Of a stretch of 64,000 nt of DNA, positions 43,352-51,073 are shown piece by piece. How positions within the stretch are numbered: the stretch's first letter is position 1; each line of letters begins with the position of its first letter. The translations under genes and the position numbers were made by a program. The notes beneath the pieces were generated by a model. It was given only the letters and a program-made list of their open reading frames with translations. It did not search any database and had not been told where the DNA came from. Origin of the DNA: G965220205 sp965220205 (GTDB taxonomy: Bacteria; Chloroflexota; Dehalococcoidia; Lucifugimonadales; Australimonadaceae); contig OZ244812.1 in NCBI GenBank assembly GCA_965220205.1, positions 2,666,001 to 2,730,000 of the forward strand, in the 5' to 3' direction.

Positions 43352-44454
43352 TCGATGCCTCCCCAACTCGAACGCGTCCGGTGGACGAGCCATAGGAAGA
43401 AGGGGCCGCCTACCATTGCGGTGACGACTCCGAGCGGCAGTTCCGCAGGGATCACGACGGTCCGGGCGAAGAGGTCGGCTAGGAGCAGCGCCGTCGCCCC
43501 GCCAAGGATGCTCGCCGGTAGGAGGAATCGGTGGTCCGGCCCGACGATGAGCCTAATGACGTGCGGCACGACCAGCCCCACAAACCCGATGATGCCCGCC
43601 ACCGAAACGGCCGCCCCGGTGACGAGAGCGCTCAGGCCGATCACACTCAATCGCACGCGCTCTGTAGACACGCCCAGGTGGCGGGCCTCCCGGTCTCCGA
43701 GGGTCAGGAGGTTCAGCGAGCGGGCCCAGAACGGCAGGAGTACGAGGCCTGCGAGGAAGAAGGGCGTGACCGAGCTGACCACGGGCCACGTCGCTCCCCC
43801 CACGCTGCCCAGCGTCCAGAACGTGATGCTGCGCAGCTGGTCGTCGTCTGCGATGAACGTGAGCATGCCGGTGGCGGCGCCTGCCGTCGCGTTCACAGCG
43901 ATCCCGGCGAGGATCAGCGTCGTCACCTCAGTCTGGCCGTACGTCCTCGCGACCATGTAGACAATGACGGTGGCGATGAAACTACAAACGAACGCCGCCA
44001 CCGCAATGCTGGTTGCGCCGAATATGGTGAATCCGAGGACGATTGCGCCCACGGCGCCAACGGCCGCTCCGCTGGATACGCCGATGATGCCGGGCTCGGC
44101 GAGGGGGTTCCGGAAGACGCCCTGGAGCGAGGCGCCCGCCACGCCCAGGCTCCCGCCTACGAGGATGCCCAGGACGACCCGGGGCAGGCGTATGTTCCAG
44201 AGGATCGCATCGGTCCGCGGCTCGAACGATGCGCCCATCTCGATCCCTGCGTGGCTGAGCAGGATAGAAAACGCCTGCGCCGGTGGAATCTCCACCGCTC
44301 CCATGCCGACGTTCGCGAACAGGGCTGCGGTAAAGAGCGCCAGCATGACCACGAGCAGAGTGGAGGCGGTGAGCCGCGGCGTAGCTTTGCGTCGGCTTGC
44401 CGCCCGCCGGAGCACACGCAGCGGCGTTAGCACTCTCGCTCCAATCATCGTCAT
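43348..44454 (-). CDS. hmuU: Haem ABC transporter permease (FecCD family)
   Basis: 368 residues from ATG 44454 (TGATG junction with hmuT; GTG 44457 also possible). About ten transmembrane segments with the family landmarks RLPRVVLGILVGGSLGVAG, GIIGVSSGAAVGA and GFVGLVVPHVIRLIVGPDHR. It imports haem across the cytoplasmic membrane with HmuV and the lipoprotein HmuT. Confidence 0.93.
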   Translation of the reverse strand: MTMIGARVLTPLRVLRRAASRRKATPRLTASTLLVVMLALFTAALFANVGMGAVEIPPAQAFSILLSHAGIEMGASFEPRTDAILWNIRLPRVVLGILVGGSLGVAGASLQGVFRNPLAEPGIIGVSSGAAVGAVGAIVLGFTIFGATSIAVAAFVCSFIATVIVYMVARTYGQTEVTTLILAGIAVNATAGAATGMLTFIADDDQLRSITFWTLGSVGGATWPVVSSVTPFFLAGLVLLPFWARSLNLLTLGDREARHLGVSTERVRLSVIGLSALVTGAAVSVAGIIGFVGLVVPHVIRLIVGPDHRFLLPASILGGATALLLADLFARTVVIPAELPLGVVTAMVGGPFFLWLVHRTRSSWGGIE

Positions 44455-45545
44455 CACTGGGCCGCCGCTAGGTCCGGCTGGAATACCCGCAACAGTTCCA
44501 CCAATACCTGACCCATGCGGGGGCCGCCGCCTATGAAGTACTGGTCATCGAAGTCGTGGATGCATCCTTCGTCCGCGGCGGCGGTCTCTCCCACTCCGGG
44601 GATAGTCACGATTCCTTCACGCCCTCCGACTGACTCGAGCCCCCTAGTGAGCACGACGATGCAATCAGGGTCCGCCGCGGCGAGGGACTCGGCCGTCAGT
44701 GGTATGGTGATCTCCGTTACCCCCAAGGCCGCCCCGCCGCTGACCGCCCCGCTGGCCTCGAATAGCCCGTGGCTCAGGTGCCCCTCTCCGCCCAGGAAGA
44801 GCGTGTCGAGCCCGCGCATGTAGAGAAACACGGCGGTTGGCCGTTCCTGCGCCTGGGCCGTAAGCGCTTGGATCTCGCTAATCTGGGCTTCGAGTTCGGT
44901 TGCGAGCGCCTCTCCCCTGGCGGGGACTCCGAGCGCTTGAGCAATCCCGCGGATCTTCCGAGCTCCACCGTCGATGGTGGTCACTGATTCAAGGACCACC
45001 ACCGGCACGCCCGTCGCGCGAATCTGTTCGAGGACTTCCGGCGGGCCTGCATTGGTGTTCCCTATGACCAAGGTGGGGTTCATCGACAGGACGCCCTCGG
45101 CGCTAAGCCTCCTCTGGTAGCCGACCTGCGGGAGTTCCGTAGCCTCCGGGGGGTAGGTCGCGCTGGTGTCTACCGCGACGACGTTCTCCCCAAGTCCGAG
45201 AGCGTAGACCACCTCCGTGAAGTCGCCGTTCATGACCACAATCCGGCTGATGTCCGTCACGGTGACTTGGTTGCCGTGAACGTCGGTAATCTGCGCAGGC
45301 AACTGAGGGGCCAGCGGGTCTGGGGGCTCCGGCGTTGGCGTAGGCGTGGGCTTCGGGGTCGGCGTTGGCGTAGGCGTTGGGTTTGGGCTCGGGATTGCTG
45401 TTGGCGCCGCTTGCGGCGTCGCGACGGAAACTGCGGCGCGGGGCGTCGTCGTTGGAGTCGCCTCGCTGCCGCACGCAGCCAGCAGTATCACGGAGGCAAG
45501 CGCCATGGCGCTCACGGCAGCCTTCAAGGGTAGTGCTCTCCTCAT
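44454..45545 (-). CDS. hmuT: Haem-binding lipoprotein of the ABC importer
   Basis: 363 residues. Signal peptide with lipobox LLAAC (Cys25), then a Thr/Pro-repeat linker (~45-80) that raises the binding domain off the membrane, then a class III periplasmic-binding fold (~85-360). DISRIVVMNGDFTEVVYALGLG and VGYQRRLSAEGVLSMNPTLVIG are typical of HmuT. No TonB-type receptor accompanies it. Start overlaps the preceding gene by 4 bases. Confidence 0.92.
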   Translation of the reverse strand: MRRALPLKAAVSAMALASVILLAACGSEATPTTTPRAAVSVATPQAAPTAIPSPNPTPTPTPTPKPTPTPTPEPPDPLAPQLPAQITDVHGNQVTVTDISRIVVMNGDFTEVVYALGLGENVVAVDTSATYPPEATELPQVGYQRRLSAEGVLSMNPTLVIGNTNAGPPEVLEQIRATGVPVVVLESVTTIDGGARKIRGIAQALGVPARGEALATELEAQISEIQALTAQAQERPTAVFLYMRGLDTLFLGGEGHLSHGLFEASGAVSGGAALGVTEITIPLTAESLAAADPDCIVVLTRGLESVGGREGIVTIPGVGETAAADEGCIHDFDDQYFIGGGPRMGQVLVELLRVFQPDLAAAQ

Positions 45546-46048
45546 CTCGTACTCCTGTCTTCAGTGTTCAGTTGCGCGAAGCCGTCCCATGTATCGGCGA
45601 GGTACGCATGCGACTTGAGCCAGGTGGCTTTGGCTCCGGCCATGTCGGATGACGGCGCGACCAAGAGGGGGAGCTGTTCGGGCCGCGACGGCTCCTCCAT
45701 GAAGAAGGGCAGGTCGAGGCGGAATCCGATCAGCAGCGCATCGACGGGGTCGACTGGGAGTCGCCAGATCAGGCCGCCGGATATGAAGACAACCGAAAAG
45801 AACGACTGATCTTCGCGGACCTCCACGATCACCTCGGTGAGCGGGCCGTCCCAGAGCAGGATGGGCACGCTCCACAGCTCGAAGAGGCTCAGGCTCGCCT
45901 TGCCGCCGCGGAAGGCCGCCCTGATCGAGGCCGCGTGCTCGCCGGCGACCTCCACACTGAGCGCGGGACTGTAGGGAACTTCGAACACGACCGCGGGCGC
46001 GGAATCGCAGCCGCGGGCGGCAACCTCTACCGGCCTGAGCTGGATCAT
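45542..46048 (-). CDS. Unknown protein, haem-operon leader gene (paralogue of 46659-47081)
   Basis: 168 residues, no recognised family. The core LSLFELWSVPILLWDG, TEVIVEV, and GLIWRLPVDPVDALLIGF shares most positions with the divergent gene at 46659. The mixed hydrophobic strand pattern suggests a compact alpha/beta domain; a short C-terminal extension (about residues 125-168) is unique to this copy. First gene of the operon unknown-hmuT-hmuU-hmuV-mhuD-VOC-SIP, overlapping hmuT by 4 bases. A haem chaperone, sensor or regulator role is possible but unproven. Confidence 0.8.
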   Translation of the reverse strand: MIQLRPVEVAARGCDSAPAVVFEVPYSPALSVEVAGEHAASIRAAFRGGKASLSLFELWSVPILLWDGPLTEVIVEVREDQSFFSVVFISGGLIWRLPVDPVDALLIGFRLDLPFFMEEPSRPEQLPLLVAPSSDMAGAKATWLKSHAYLADTWDGFAQLNTEDRSTR

Positions 46049-46091
46049 GCGTCGGATCCTCTCTGGAAGTTCTGAAAATCAGTACGCACAG

Positions 46092-46119
46092 ATAATATAA
46101 TATGTATATACGAAGTCAA
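46092..46119 (-). promoter_or_regulatory. Promoter of the haem-uptake operon
   Basis: On the minus strand TTGACT (46119-46114), 16-base spacer, TATTAT (46097-46092), a close match to a housekeeping sigma consensus. Transcription would start about 40 bases before the start codon at 46048. Confidence 0.65.
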
Positions 46120-46378
46120 TACTACAATAGCACTAATCTACAACGGCGAAGCAAGACCTAAGGCCCGCCACGCCCAGCGCGGCTAGACGGGCCGCGTACA
46201 GCGATTCGCCACGATGACCCATGTCGCCGATCCGCGGCACGCCAGTAGACGCCGGTAGAAGAAGACTCACGCGCTCTGTGGCCGCCGACCCTCCGGCAGC
46301 GGCCGTGCGCATAGGCGCGCACTCTCACTGTCTTGCCACGTCGGCGCCAGAAGCGCACATCGGATCGGCGCGTCCCTC

Positions 46379-46407
46379 TTGACAAGTGCTTACATACATA
46401 CTACAAG
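46379..46407 (+). promoter_or_regulatory. Promoter-like site of the plus-strand paralogue and methyltransferase
   Basis: TTGACA (46379-46384), 17-base spacer containing repeated ACATAC, then TACAAG (46402-46407). The TTGACAAGT -35 context equals that of bfd at 40299. The site is about 250 bases before the start codon at 46659, implying a long leader. Confidence 0.45.
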
Positions 46408-46658
46408 AAGCAGTACATACGAACAATGTAATACAGTCAGCCTAACATCCATGACCTCCCGCATCGGCGACGTCGCCGATGCTTGGGGCTCTATCGTGAA
46501 AGGGTGCTCTGGCCTCTCGGCCGACGATCTGCCGGCGGCATTGCCTCTGCTGCGCAGCGCCGCTGTCAGGGCGATTGAACAACATGGATCCACCCGCGGG
46601 GTCCGGGCTGTCCCTCCCAGCAGCCGGGCCCCGCGGGCGGGGACGAAGCGGAGACGCA

Positions 46659-47081
46659 GTGAGGATCGAACTCAAACCGATCGATGTCCGGGATTGCCCG
46701 GAGGGCCTTGGCGGCAGAGTGGTGTTCGCGGGGCAGAGCCGGGACCTCTCGGTAGACATCCCGCAAGAGCAGGTGGCGGCGGTCCGGGCCGAGTTTCAGG
46801 GCCGTTCCAGGGGACTGAGCCTGTTTGAACTGTGGTCCGCTGGCGCCCTAGTCGACGGCCAGTACACGGAGGTGATGGTGGAAGTCGTCGACGACCGGGC
46901 GCGCTTCTCCCTGGTCTTGGTCAGCGTCGGCCTCGTCTGGCGAACACCGGTCGATCCTGTTGAAGCGTTGCTGATGGGCTTCCACCTGAGCCTGCCGTTC
47001 TTCATGTGCGAGCCGTCGGCCAGAGAGGCTCCCGACTCCGATCAAGCGCCAAGGGAAGTTTCCGTGGCTGCGTCCGTCTAG
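46659..47081 (+). CDS. Unknown protein, divergent paralogue of 45542-46048
   Basis: 140 residues from GTG 46659 (GGAG at good spacing). Shares the core LSLFELWS, YTEVMVEVVDD, GLVWRTPVDPVEALLMGF and LPFFMCEPS with its minus-strand partner; the last is LPFFMEEPS there. Clearly homologous over about 115 residues. Not recognised as a named family. It is followed 49 bases later by a methyltransferase. The duplicate pair flanks the shared regulatory region. Confidence 0.8.
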   Translation: MRIELKPIDVRDCPEGLGGRVVFAGQSRDLSVDIPQEQVAAVRAEFQGRSRGLSLFELWSAGALVDGQYTEVMVEVVDDRARFSLVLVSVGLVWRTPVDPVEALLMGFHLSLPFFMCEPSAREAPDSDQAPREVSVAASV

Positions 47082-47130
47082 GGCGCGGGACAAGCCTGCC
47101 ACACTGCGCACCAACACAAGGAGCATGGCT

Positions 47131-47895
47131 ATGACGACCAACGCCGAACACCGGCATGAGCACGACTGGCAGTCGCAGGAGTACGTCGACTACTGGATAG
47201 GGCGCGACGTCACCCGCGACGAGGAGAGGCAACAGCACCTGCGGCGGATGGCCGCGCTGCTTCCGTATGGGCCTGACTCAGAAATCCGCGTCCTTGACGT
47301 CGGCGCGGGCTATGGGGCCGTAAGCCAGGCGGTGCTGGAGACGTTCCCCAAAGCGCACGTGGTCCTCCACGACTTCTCGGTCCCCATGCTCTCGCACGCA
47401 CGACAACGCCTCGGACGCTATGAGGACCGGACCTCCCAGGTGATGGCTGACCTCAAAGACCCGGCGTGGACGCAGGCGCTTGGCGACCCAGCAGACGGCG
47501 TCGTCTCCGCCATCGCCATCCACAACCTTCGCGACCCCGAGACCATCGCTCGTGTCTATGCCGACATCTTCACAGTCGTGAAGCCGGGAGGCGCTTTCCT
47601 CAACTGGGAGCTCGTCTGGCCTGGGGCTATCGCCGGGGCGGCGAACGCAAGGGCGGGGCTGGTGATGGAGCAATGGAGCCGGTTCGAAGAGACCGGCGTC
47701 CAGCCCCCCCTCGAAGAGTTGGCCGCCGAGCAAGCAGGCCAACGGGCCTCATGGCCCGGCGGCCAAGGAGACCAGCGGCGGCGCGCCACGCTCGTAGACC
47801 ACCTCAACTGGCTCCGCGCCGCTGGATTCGACGAGGCTGAGTGCTTCTGGCGCGACGGCAGTCATGCCTTGATCGGCGGCTACCGCTCGCCATAA
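47131..47895 (+). CDS. Class I SAM-dependent methyltransferase
   Basis: 254 residues from ATG 47131, which has AAGGAG at proper spacing (ATG 47125 is too close). Motif I VLDVGAGYGAVS, the acidic post-I residue in VLHDFS, motif II DGVVSAIAIHNL, and post-II KPGGAFLNWE. The substrate is probably a small molecule; the C-terminal half is Gln/Gly-rich around residues 195-210. Cotranscribed with the unknown paralogue upstream, inside the iron island. Confidence 0.85.
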   Translation: MTTNAEHRHEHDWQSQEYVDYWIGRDVTRDEERQQHLRRMAALLPYGPDSEIRVLDVGAGYGAVSQAVLETFPKAHVVLHDFSVPMLSHARQRLGRYEDRTSQVMADLKDPAWTQALGDPADGVVSAIAIHNLRDPETIARVYADIFTVVKPGGAFLNWELVWPGAIAGAANARAGLVMEQWSRFEETGVQPPLEELAAEQAGQRASWPGGQGDQRRRATLVDHLNWLRAAGFDEAECFWRDGSHALIGGYRSP

Positions 47896-48066
47896 AGGTA
47901 AGCTAACACAGACTCTTTACGCATCAGCAGACCAACGTCCCTTCGGAGTCGGGGTCTGCGTCATCCAGGATGGCTGTTGCGCTGTCCTCGATGCCTATTG
48001 AACCCGAGTCGGCGCTGCTGAGCAGTTGGGCGAGTACGTCAGAGCCTTTGAACGAGGAGGCCCGAG

Positions 48067-48414
48067 GTGGATGTCCAGAGAGTCGTCTTTATGCTGATGG
48101 GCCAGGAGATGGACCGGGCTGTGGCGTTCTACAGAGACGTCATCGGCCTCGAGCTGCGGCTGCATGAGCAGGATTGGGCCGAGCTGGGCCGCGACAACGC
48201 GGTAGTGGCTCTGCACGGCGGGGACAGCGGCGAGTATCGCTCCACCGGTCTGGGGTTTCACGTCGTCGACGTCGCCGCGGCGTGCGAAGAGGTGAGCCGC
48301 GGCGGCGGCAGGATCATCCAGGACCCCGAGGAACGCGCCGGGGAGGGCATCATCCTAGCCCGCCTGGCGGACCCCGAAGGCAACGGCTTCGATCCCGTCC
48401 AGAGCGCCCGGTAG
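48067..48414 (+). CDS. VOC-family protein, copy 3
   Basis: 115 residues, GTG 48067 after GAGGAGG. Only a few residues differ from 39252-39599 (for example GRDN for GPYN), and the nucleotide similarity continues about 60 bases upstream of the start. It lies inverted relative to copy 1, so the two bracket the 8.5 kb iron island. Function as for copy 1. Confidence 0.82.
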   Translation: MDVQRVVFMLMGQEMDRAVAFYRDVIGLELRLHEQDWAELGRDNAVVALHGGDSGEYRSTGLGFHVVDVAAACEEVSRGGGRIIQDPEERAGEGIILARLADPEGNGFDPVQSAR

Positions 48415-48851
48415 CCGTCCGGGTCACTCCATAGGGAGAGAAGGTTCGGCATTCGCGGGAGGAGCCTTCCACGCTCACTTTCGGCGAGCTGCGGGAGAGG
48501 ATGAAATGAGCCGGCTCGTCCTTCCATCCGTCGTTGCACCCTGCTGTTTCATCGCTGCGTGACGCCGAGAACGCAGCAGGCGGTCACTGACTCCCACGTA
48601 CCGTACGCTATTCGCCCCGATTCGTTCATGCGAACCCTGTCCACTCTTTGCTGCCTAGCAAGCTGCGGGAGAAGAGTTCGCGGCGCTGGACGCTCGGCCG
48701 AAACGGATGGCGGGACGTATGGAATGCGAGCCGGCCGACGGCGCCCGGCCCCCCCGTGTGTTGACACTCCTCGTTGGCGCGCCTAGCCTCGCGCTGCTGC
48801 GGGGCAGCGATGGACCGTTGGGGACGCGGCGCTTGGAAGCGGAGGAGACGG
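48415..48851. other. Intergenic region upstream of the bicupin
   Basis: About 440 bases with no credible gene. The last ~90 bases contain the bicupin promoter and are shared with the truncated copy near 39022-39081. Confidence 0.55.
48761..48789 (+). promoter_or_regulatory. Bicupin promoter
   Basis: TTGACA (48761-48766), 17-base spacer, TAGCCT (48784-48789). Conserved in sequence and spacing at the truncated copy (39022-39050), which supports function. Confidence 0.65.
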
Positions 48852-49856
48852 ATGACGACCGACGGCGTACGGCCCGAGGAGTTGGCGGAGCTCTCGCCCG
48901 AGGAGCTCTATGCGCTCTACATGGAGAAGCAGGCGAGCTTCGGCATGGCGGGGCGCGCGCTCGACCGTCGCCGCCGCGAGGGACGGGTGCACGTGCCGGC
49001 GGCCGAGGCGAACGTCGACAACGCGGGCCCGGACCAGCGGATAATCGTCGGCCCCGAGTTGGGGTTCAACGTCCACAACCTGCACGTGTTCACGTCGGGC
49101 CGGGCAGGCGGATCGGAGCGTTACCACACGCACGGCGACGCGCTGAAGCACTACATCAGGGGCGGCGGCTACGAGCTGATCGAGGAGGAGCGGTTCGAGG
49201 TGAAGGTCGGCGACTTCTGCCACGTGCCGGCGAACGTATGGCACGGGACGGAGAACCCGAGCCCGGAGCCGCTGGTGTTCCTCGCGGCGCAGCAGTTCCC
49301 CGGCACGTACCGCCAGGTGGCGACGCCCTTCGTACACCTGACGGCCCCGCAAGCGCCTCCGGAAGTGAAGGACCTGTCGGAGGAGGAGCTGGCCAAGCTC
49401 GAGCCGTGGCCGCTGTACCTGCGCTACCTCGCGGAGCAGATGGCGTTCGGCCGTGTGGCGCTCGAGGTGCAGCGCCGCCGCGAGCAGAAGCGGTTGCTGG
49501 TCGTCGCGGAGGACGCGCCGCTGATGGAGTGGGGGCCCGGCCGTCACCACATCATCTCGCCCGAGCAGGGGTTCGACATCTACGCGTTCCACCTGTTCAT
49601 GGAGCACGTGCCCGGCAAGACGGAGGGCGGAGAGCCGCAAACGTCGTGCGACGCGGTCCGCTACTACCTATCGGGGGAGGGCGTCGAGGAGATCGGCGAG
49701 CAGCGCGTGACGGTGCGGCGCGGCGACTTCACATGCATCCCGGCGGGAAGCAGGCACGAGACGCTGAACCCGAACGACGAGCCGCTGCGGTTCATCTGCT
49801 GGCAGCAGATCCCCGGCACCTACCTACAGGTGCAGACGCCGGTGCTTCCGGCGTAG
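48852..49856 (+). CDS. Bicupin protein
   Basis: 334 residues from ATG 48852, after GGAGGAG. Two related cupin modules: residues ~60-160 (ERYHTHGDALKHYIRGGGYE ... GDFCHVPANVWHG) and ~225-325 (CDAVRYYLSGEG ... GDFTCIPAGSRHE). Each begins with a similar helix (SPEELYALYMEKQ; WPLYLRYLAEQ), so the gene arose by internal duplication. The first module keeps a HxH plus late-His metal site; the second has lost its HxH. Possibly a dioxygenase with one active site. A 5' fragment copy is at 39082. Confidence 0.75.
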   Translation: MTTDGVRPEELAELSPEELYALYMEKQASFGMAGRALDRRRREGRVHVPAAEANVDNAGPDQRIIVGPELGFNVHNLHVFTSGRAGGSERYHTHGDALKHYIRGGGYELIEEERFEVKVGDFCHVPANVWHGTENPSPEPLVFLAAQQFPGTYRQVATPFVHLTAPQAPPEVKDLSEEELAKLEPWPLYLRYLAEQMAFGRVALEVQRRREQKRLLVVAEDAPLMEWGPGRHHIISPEQGFDIYAFHLFMEHVPGKTEGGEPQTSCDAVRYYLSGEGVEEIGEQRVTVRRGDFTCIPAGSRHETLNPNDEPLRFICWQQIPGTYLQVQTPVLPA

Positions 49857-49866
49857 CGGCAGGAGG

Positions 49867-50685
49867 CTACCGGTTCAGGAAACCCGCCACGAGCTCATGG
49901 AAGCGGTCGGCCTCGTCTCGCTGCACCCAATGGCCGCTGTTCGAGAAGACATGGAGCTCGGCGCCGGGCATGCGCTCCAACAGCAGCAGGCCCCGCTCCG
50001 GGGCCGCGCCGCCGTCGTGCATGCCCCATAGGATCAGCGTCTTGGGCTCGAGGCTGGGGAGCCGGTCGAGGATGGGCGTGGCCCGGCCCGCGCCCCGTCT
50101 CGCCTGCGAGGCCTCGAACCTGCTGCCGATGCTCATCTCGTAGCGCAGCTGTACGAACTCGTCAGTCACCAGCTCCGGGTGGTAGATCGTCCCGAGCGAC
50201 AGCTTGCGCATGTTGTCGAGGCCGGGCTCGTAGGAGCCGATCGCCTCCGCGTGCTCGCGCGACAGCTGCTTGGCAGCCTCCGACCCTTCGGGAGCAAGCG
50301 TGCCGCTCGACACGAGGATGAGCCGGTCGACCTTGGGGTCCTCGAGCGCGATGCGCGCCGCGATGTACGAGCCCTGCGAGTTGCCCATCACGTGATAGCG
50401 GTCGAGTCCGAGGGCGTCGATGAACGCCTGGGCGTGCCGGACGCGGAACTCTATCGAGTGGTCGGCGGGAATGTCGGTGTAGCCGTAGCCGGGCTGGTCG
50501 TACGCGTACACGCTGAATCCGAGCGCCGCCAAGGGCTCGATGTTGGCGCCCCAGTTGATCAACGCGCAGGCCCCCGGGGAGCCGCCGTGGATGGCGATGA
50601 TCGGCGGCCCCTCGCCGCGGTGTACGTAGAATGTCTTGAGGCCCTCAACCTCCACGAACTCTCCGGTTGCGGCTGCCTGTGTCAT
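49867..50685 (-). CDS. Alpha/beta hydrolase, meta-cleavage-product-hydrolase-like
   Basis: 272 residues. Nucleophile elbow GNSQGS (Ser about residue 103), oxyanion region IHGGSPGA, acid in LWGMHDGG, His in NSGHWVQRDEA. GNSQGS and the SPGA loop are those of MhpC/BphD/HsaD-type C-C hydrolases of aromatic meta-cleavage. Convergent with the bicupin 10 bases away, which may be the ring-cleaving partner. Confidence 0.83.
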   Translation of the reverse strand: MTQAAATGEFVEVEGLKTFYVHRGEGPPIIAIHGGSPGACALINWGANIEPLAALGFSVYAYDQPGYGYTDIPADHSIEFRVRHAQAFIDALGLDRYHVMGNSQGSYIAARIALEDPKVDRLILVSSGTLAPEGSEAAKQLSREHAEAIGSYEPGLDNMRKLSLGTIYHPELVTDEFVQLRYEMSIGSRFEASQARRGAGRATPILDRLPSLEPKTLILWGMHDGGAAPERGLLLLERMPGAELHVFSNSGHWVQRDEADRFHELVAGFLNR

Positions 50686-51073
50686 GGCGCGTCTCCGTTC
50701 TACTCGTGGCCTGTCGGCCCATGGTGTGCGAGCGCACTCTAGTCCAGCCGCCGCCCGGCTTCAAGGCGCCCCGGCGGAGGCAGCCACCGTCATACTCGCG
50801 AAAGCGGGTATCCACTGGGGGAGGTGTGAGCCAGCCTCGTCGATTGGCCCCTCCCTAAGTCGGCTTCTTCCCAGCCTGTACCGTCTGGCGACCTGTCCGG
50901 AAGGGGCGTGGATTCCCGTGTCGGGGCACGAGAATGACGGAGGGGCGTTTGGACAGCCCGGCGGAGACGGGTCGCGCGGCCCGTAGCGGCGCTCTGCTAA
51001 GCTGTCACTCAGCGGTCGCTGCGCCGTTCCCCCCGTGGCCGCGGCGCGCGAACGCTAGAACGATTGAGGATGC
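50686..51073. other. Divergent intergenic region with repeats
   Basis: About 390 bases, no credible gene. Contains a degraded CTCGCGAAAGCGGGTATCC palindrome (near 50793-50811) and an inverted copy of the GACACGGG repeat (50905-50945). Confidence 0.55.

Larger units (their letters stand above)
46049..46658. other. A+T-rich bidirectional regulatory region
   Basis: About 600 bases between two divergent paralogues. Short A+T-rich patches at 46080-46135 and 46380-46440 stand out sharply from the G+C-rich surroundings and hold promoter-like sites in each direction. The centre (46150-46370) is G+C-rich with short hairpins and no credible gene. Confidence 0.65.

Noticed and set aside
45300..45420. 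Similar G/C-rich periodic repeat
   Set aside because: Encodes the Thr/Pro linker of the haem-binding lipoprotein.
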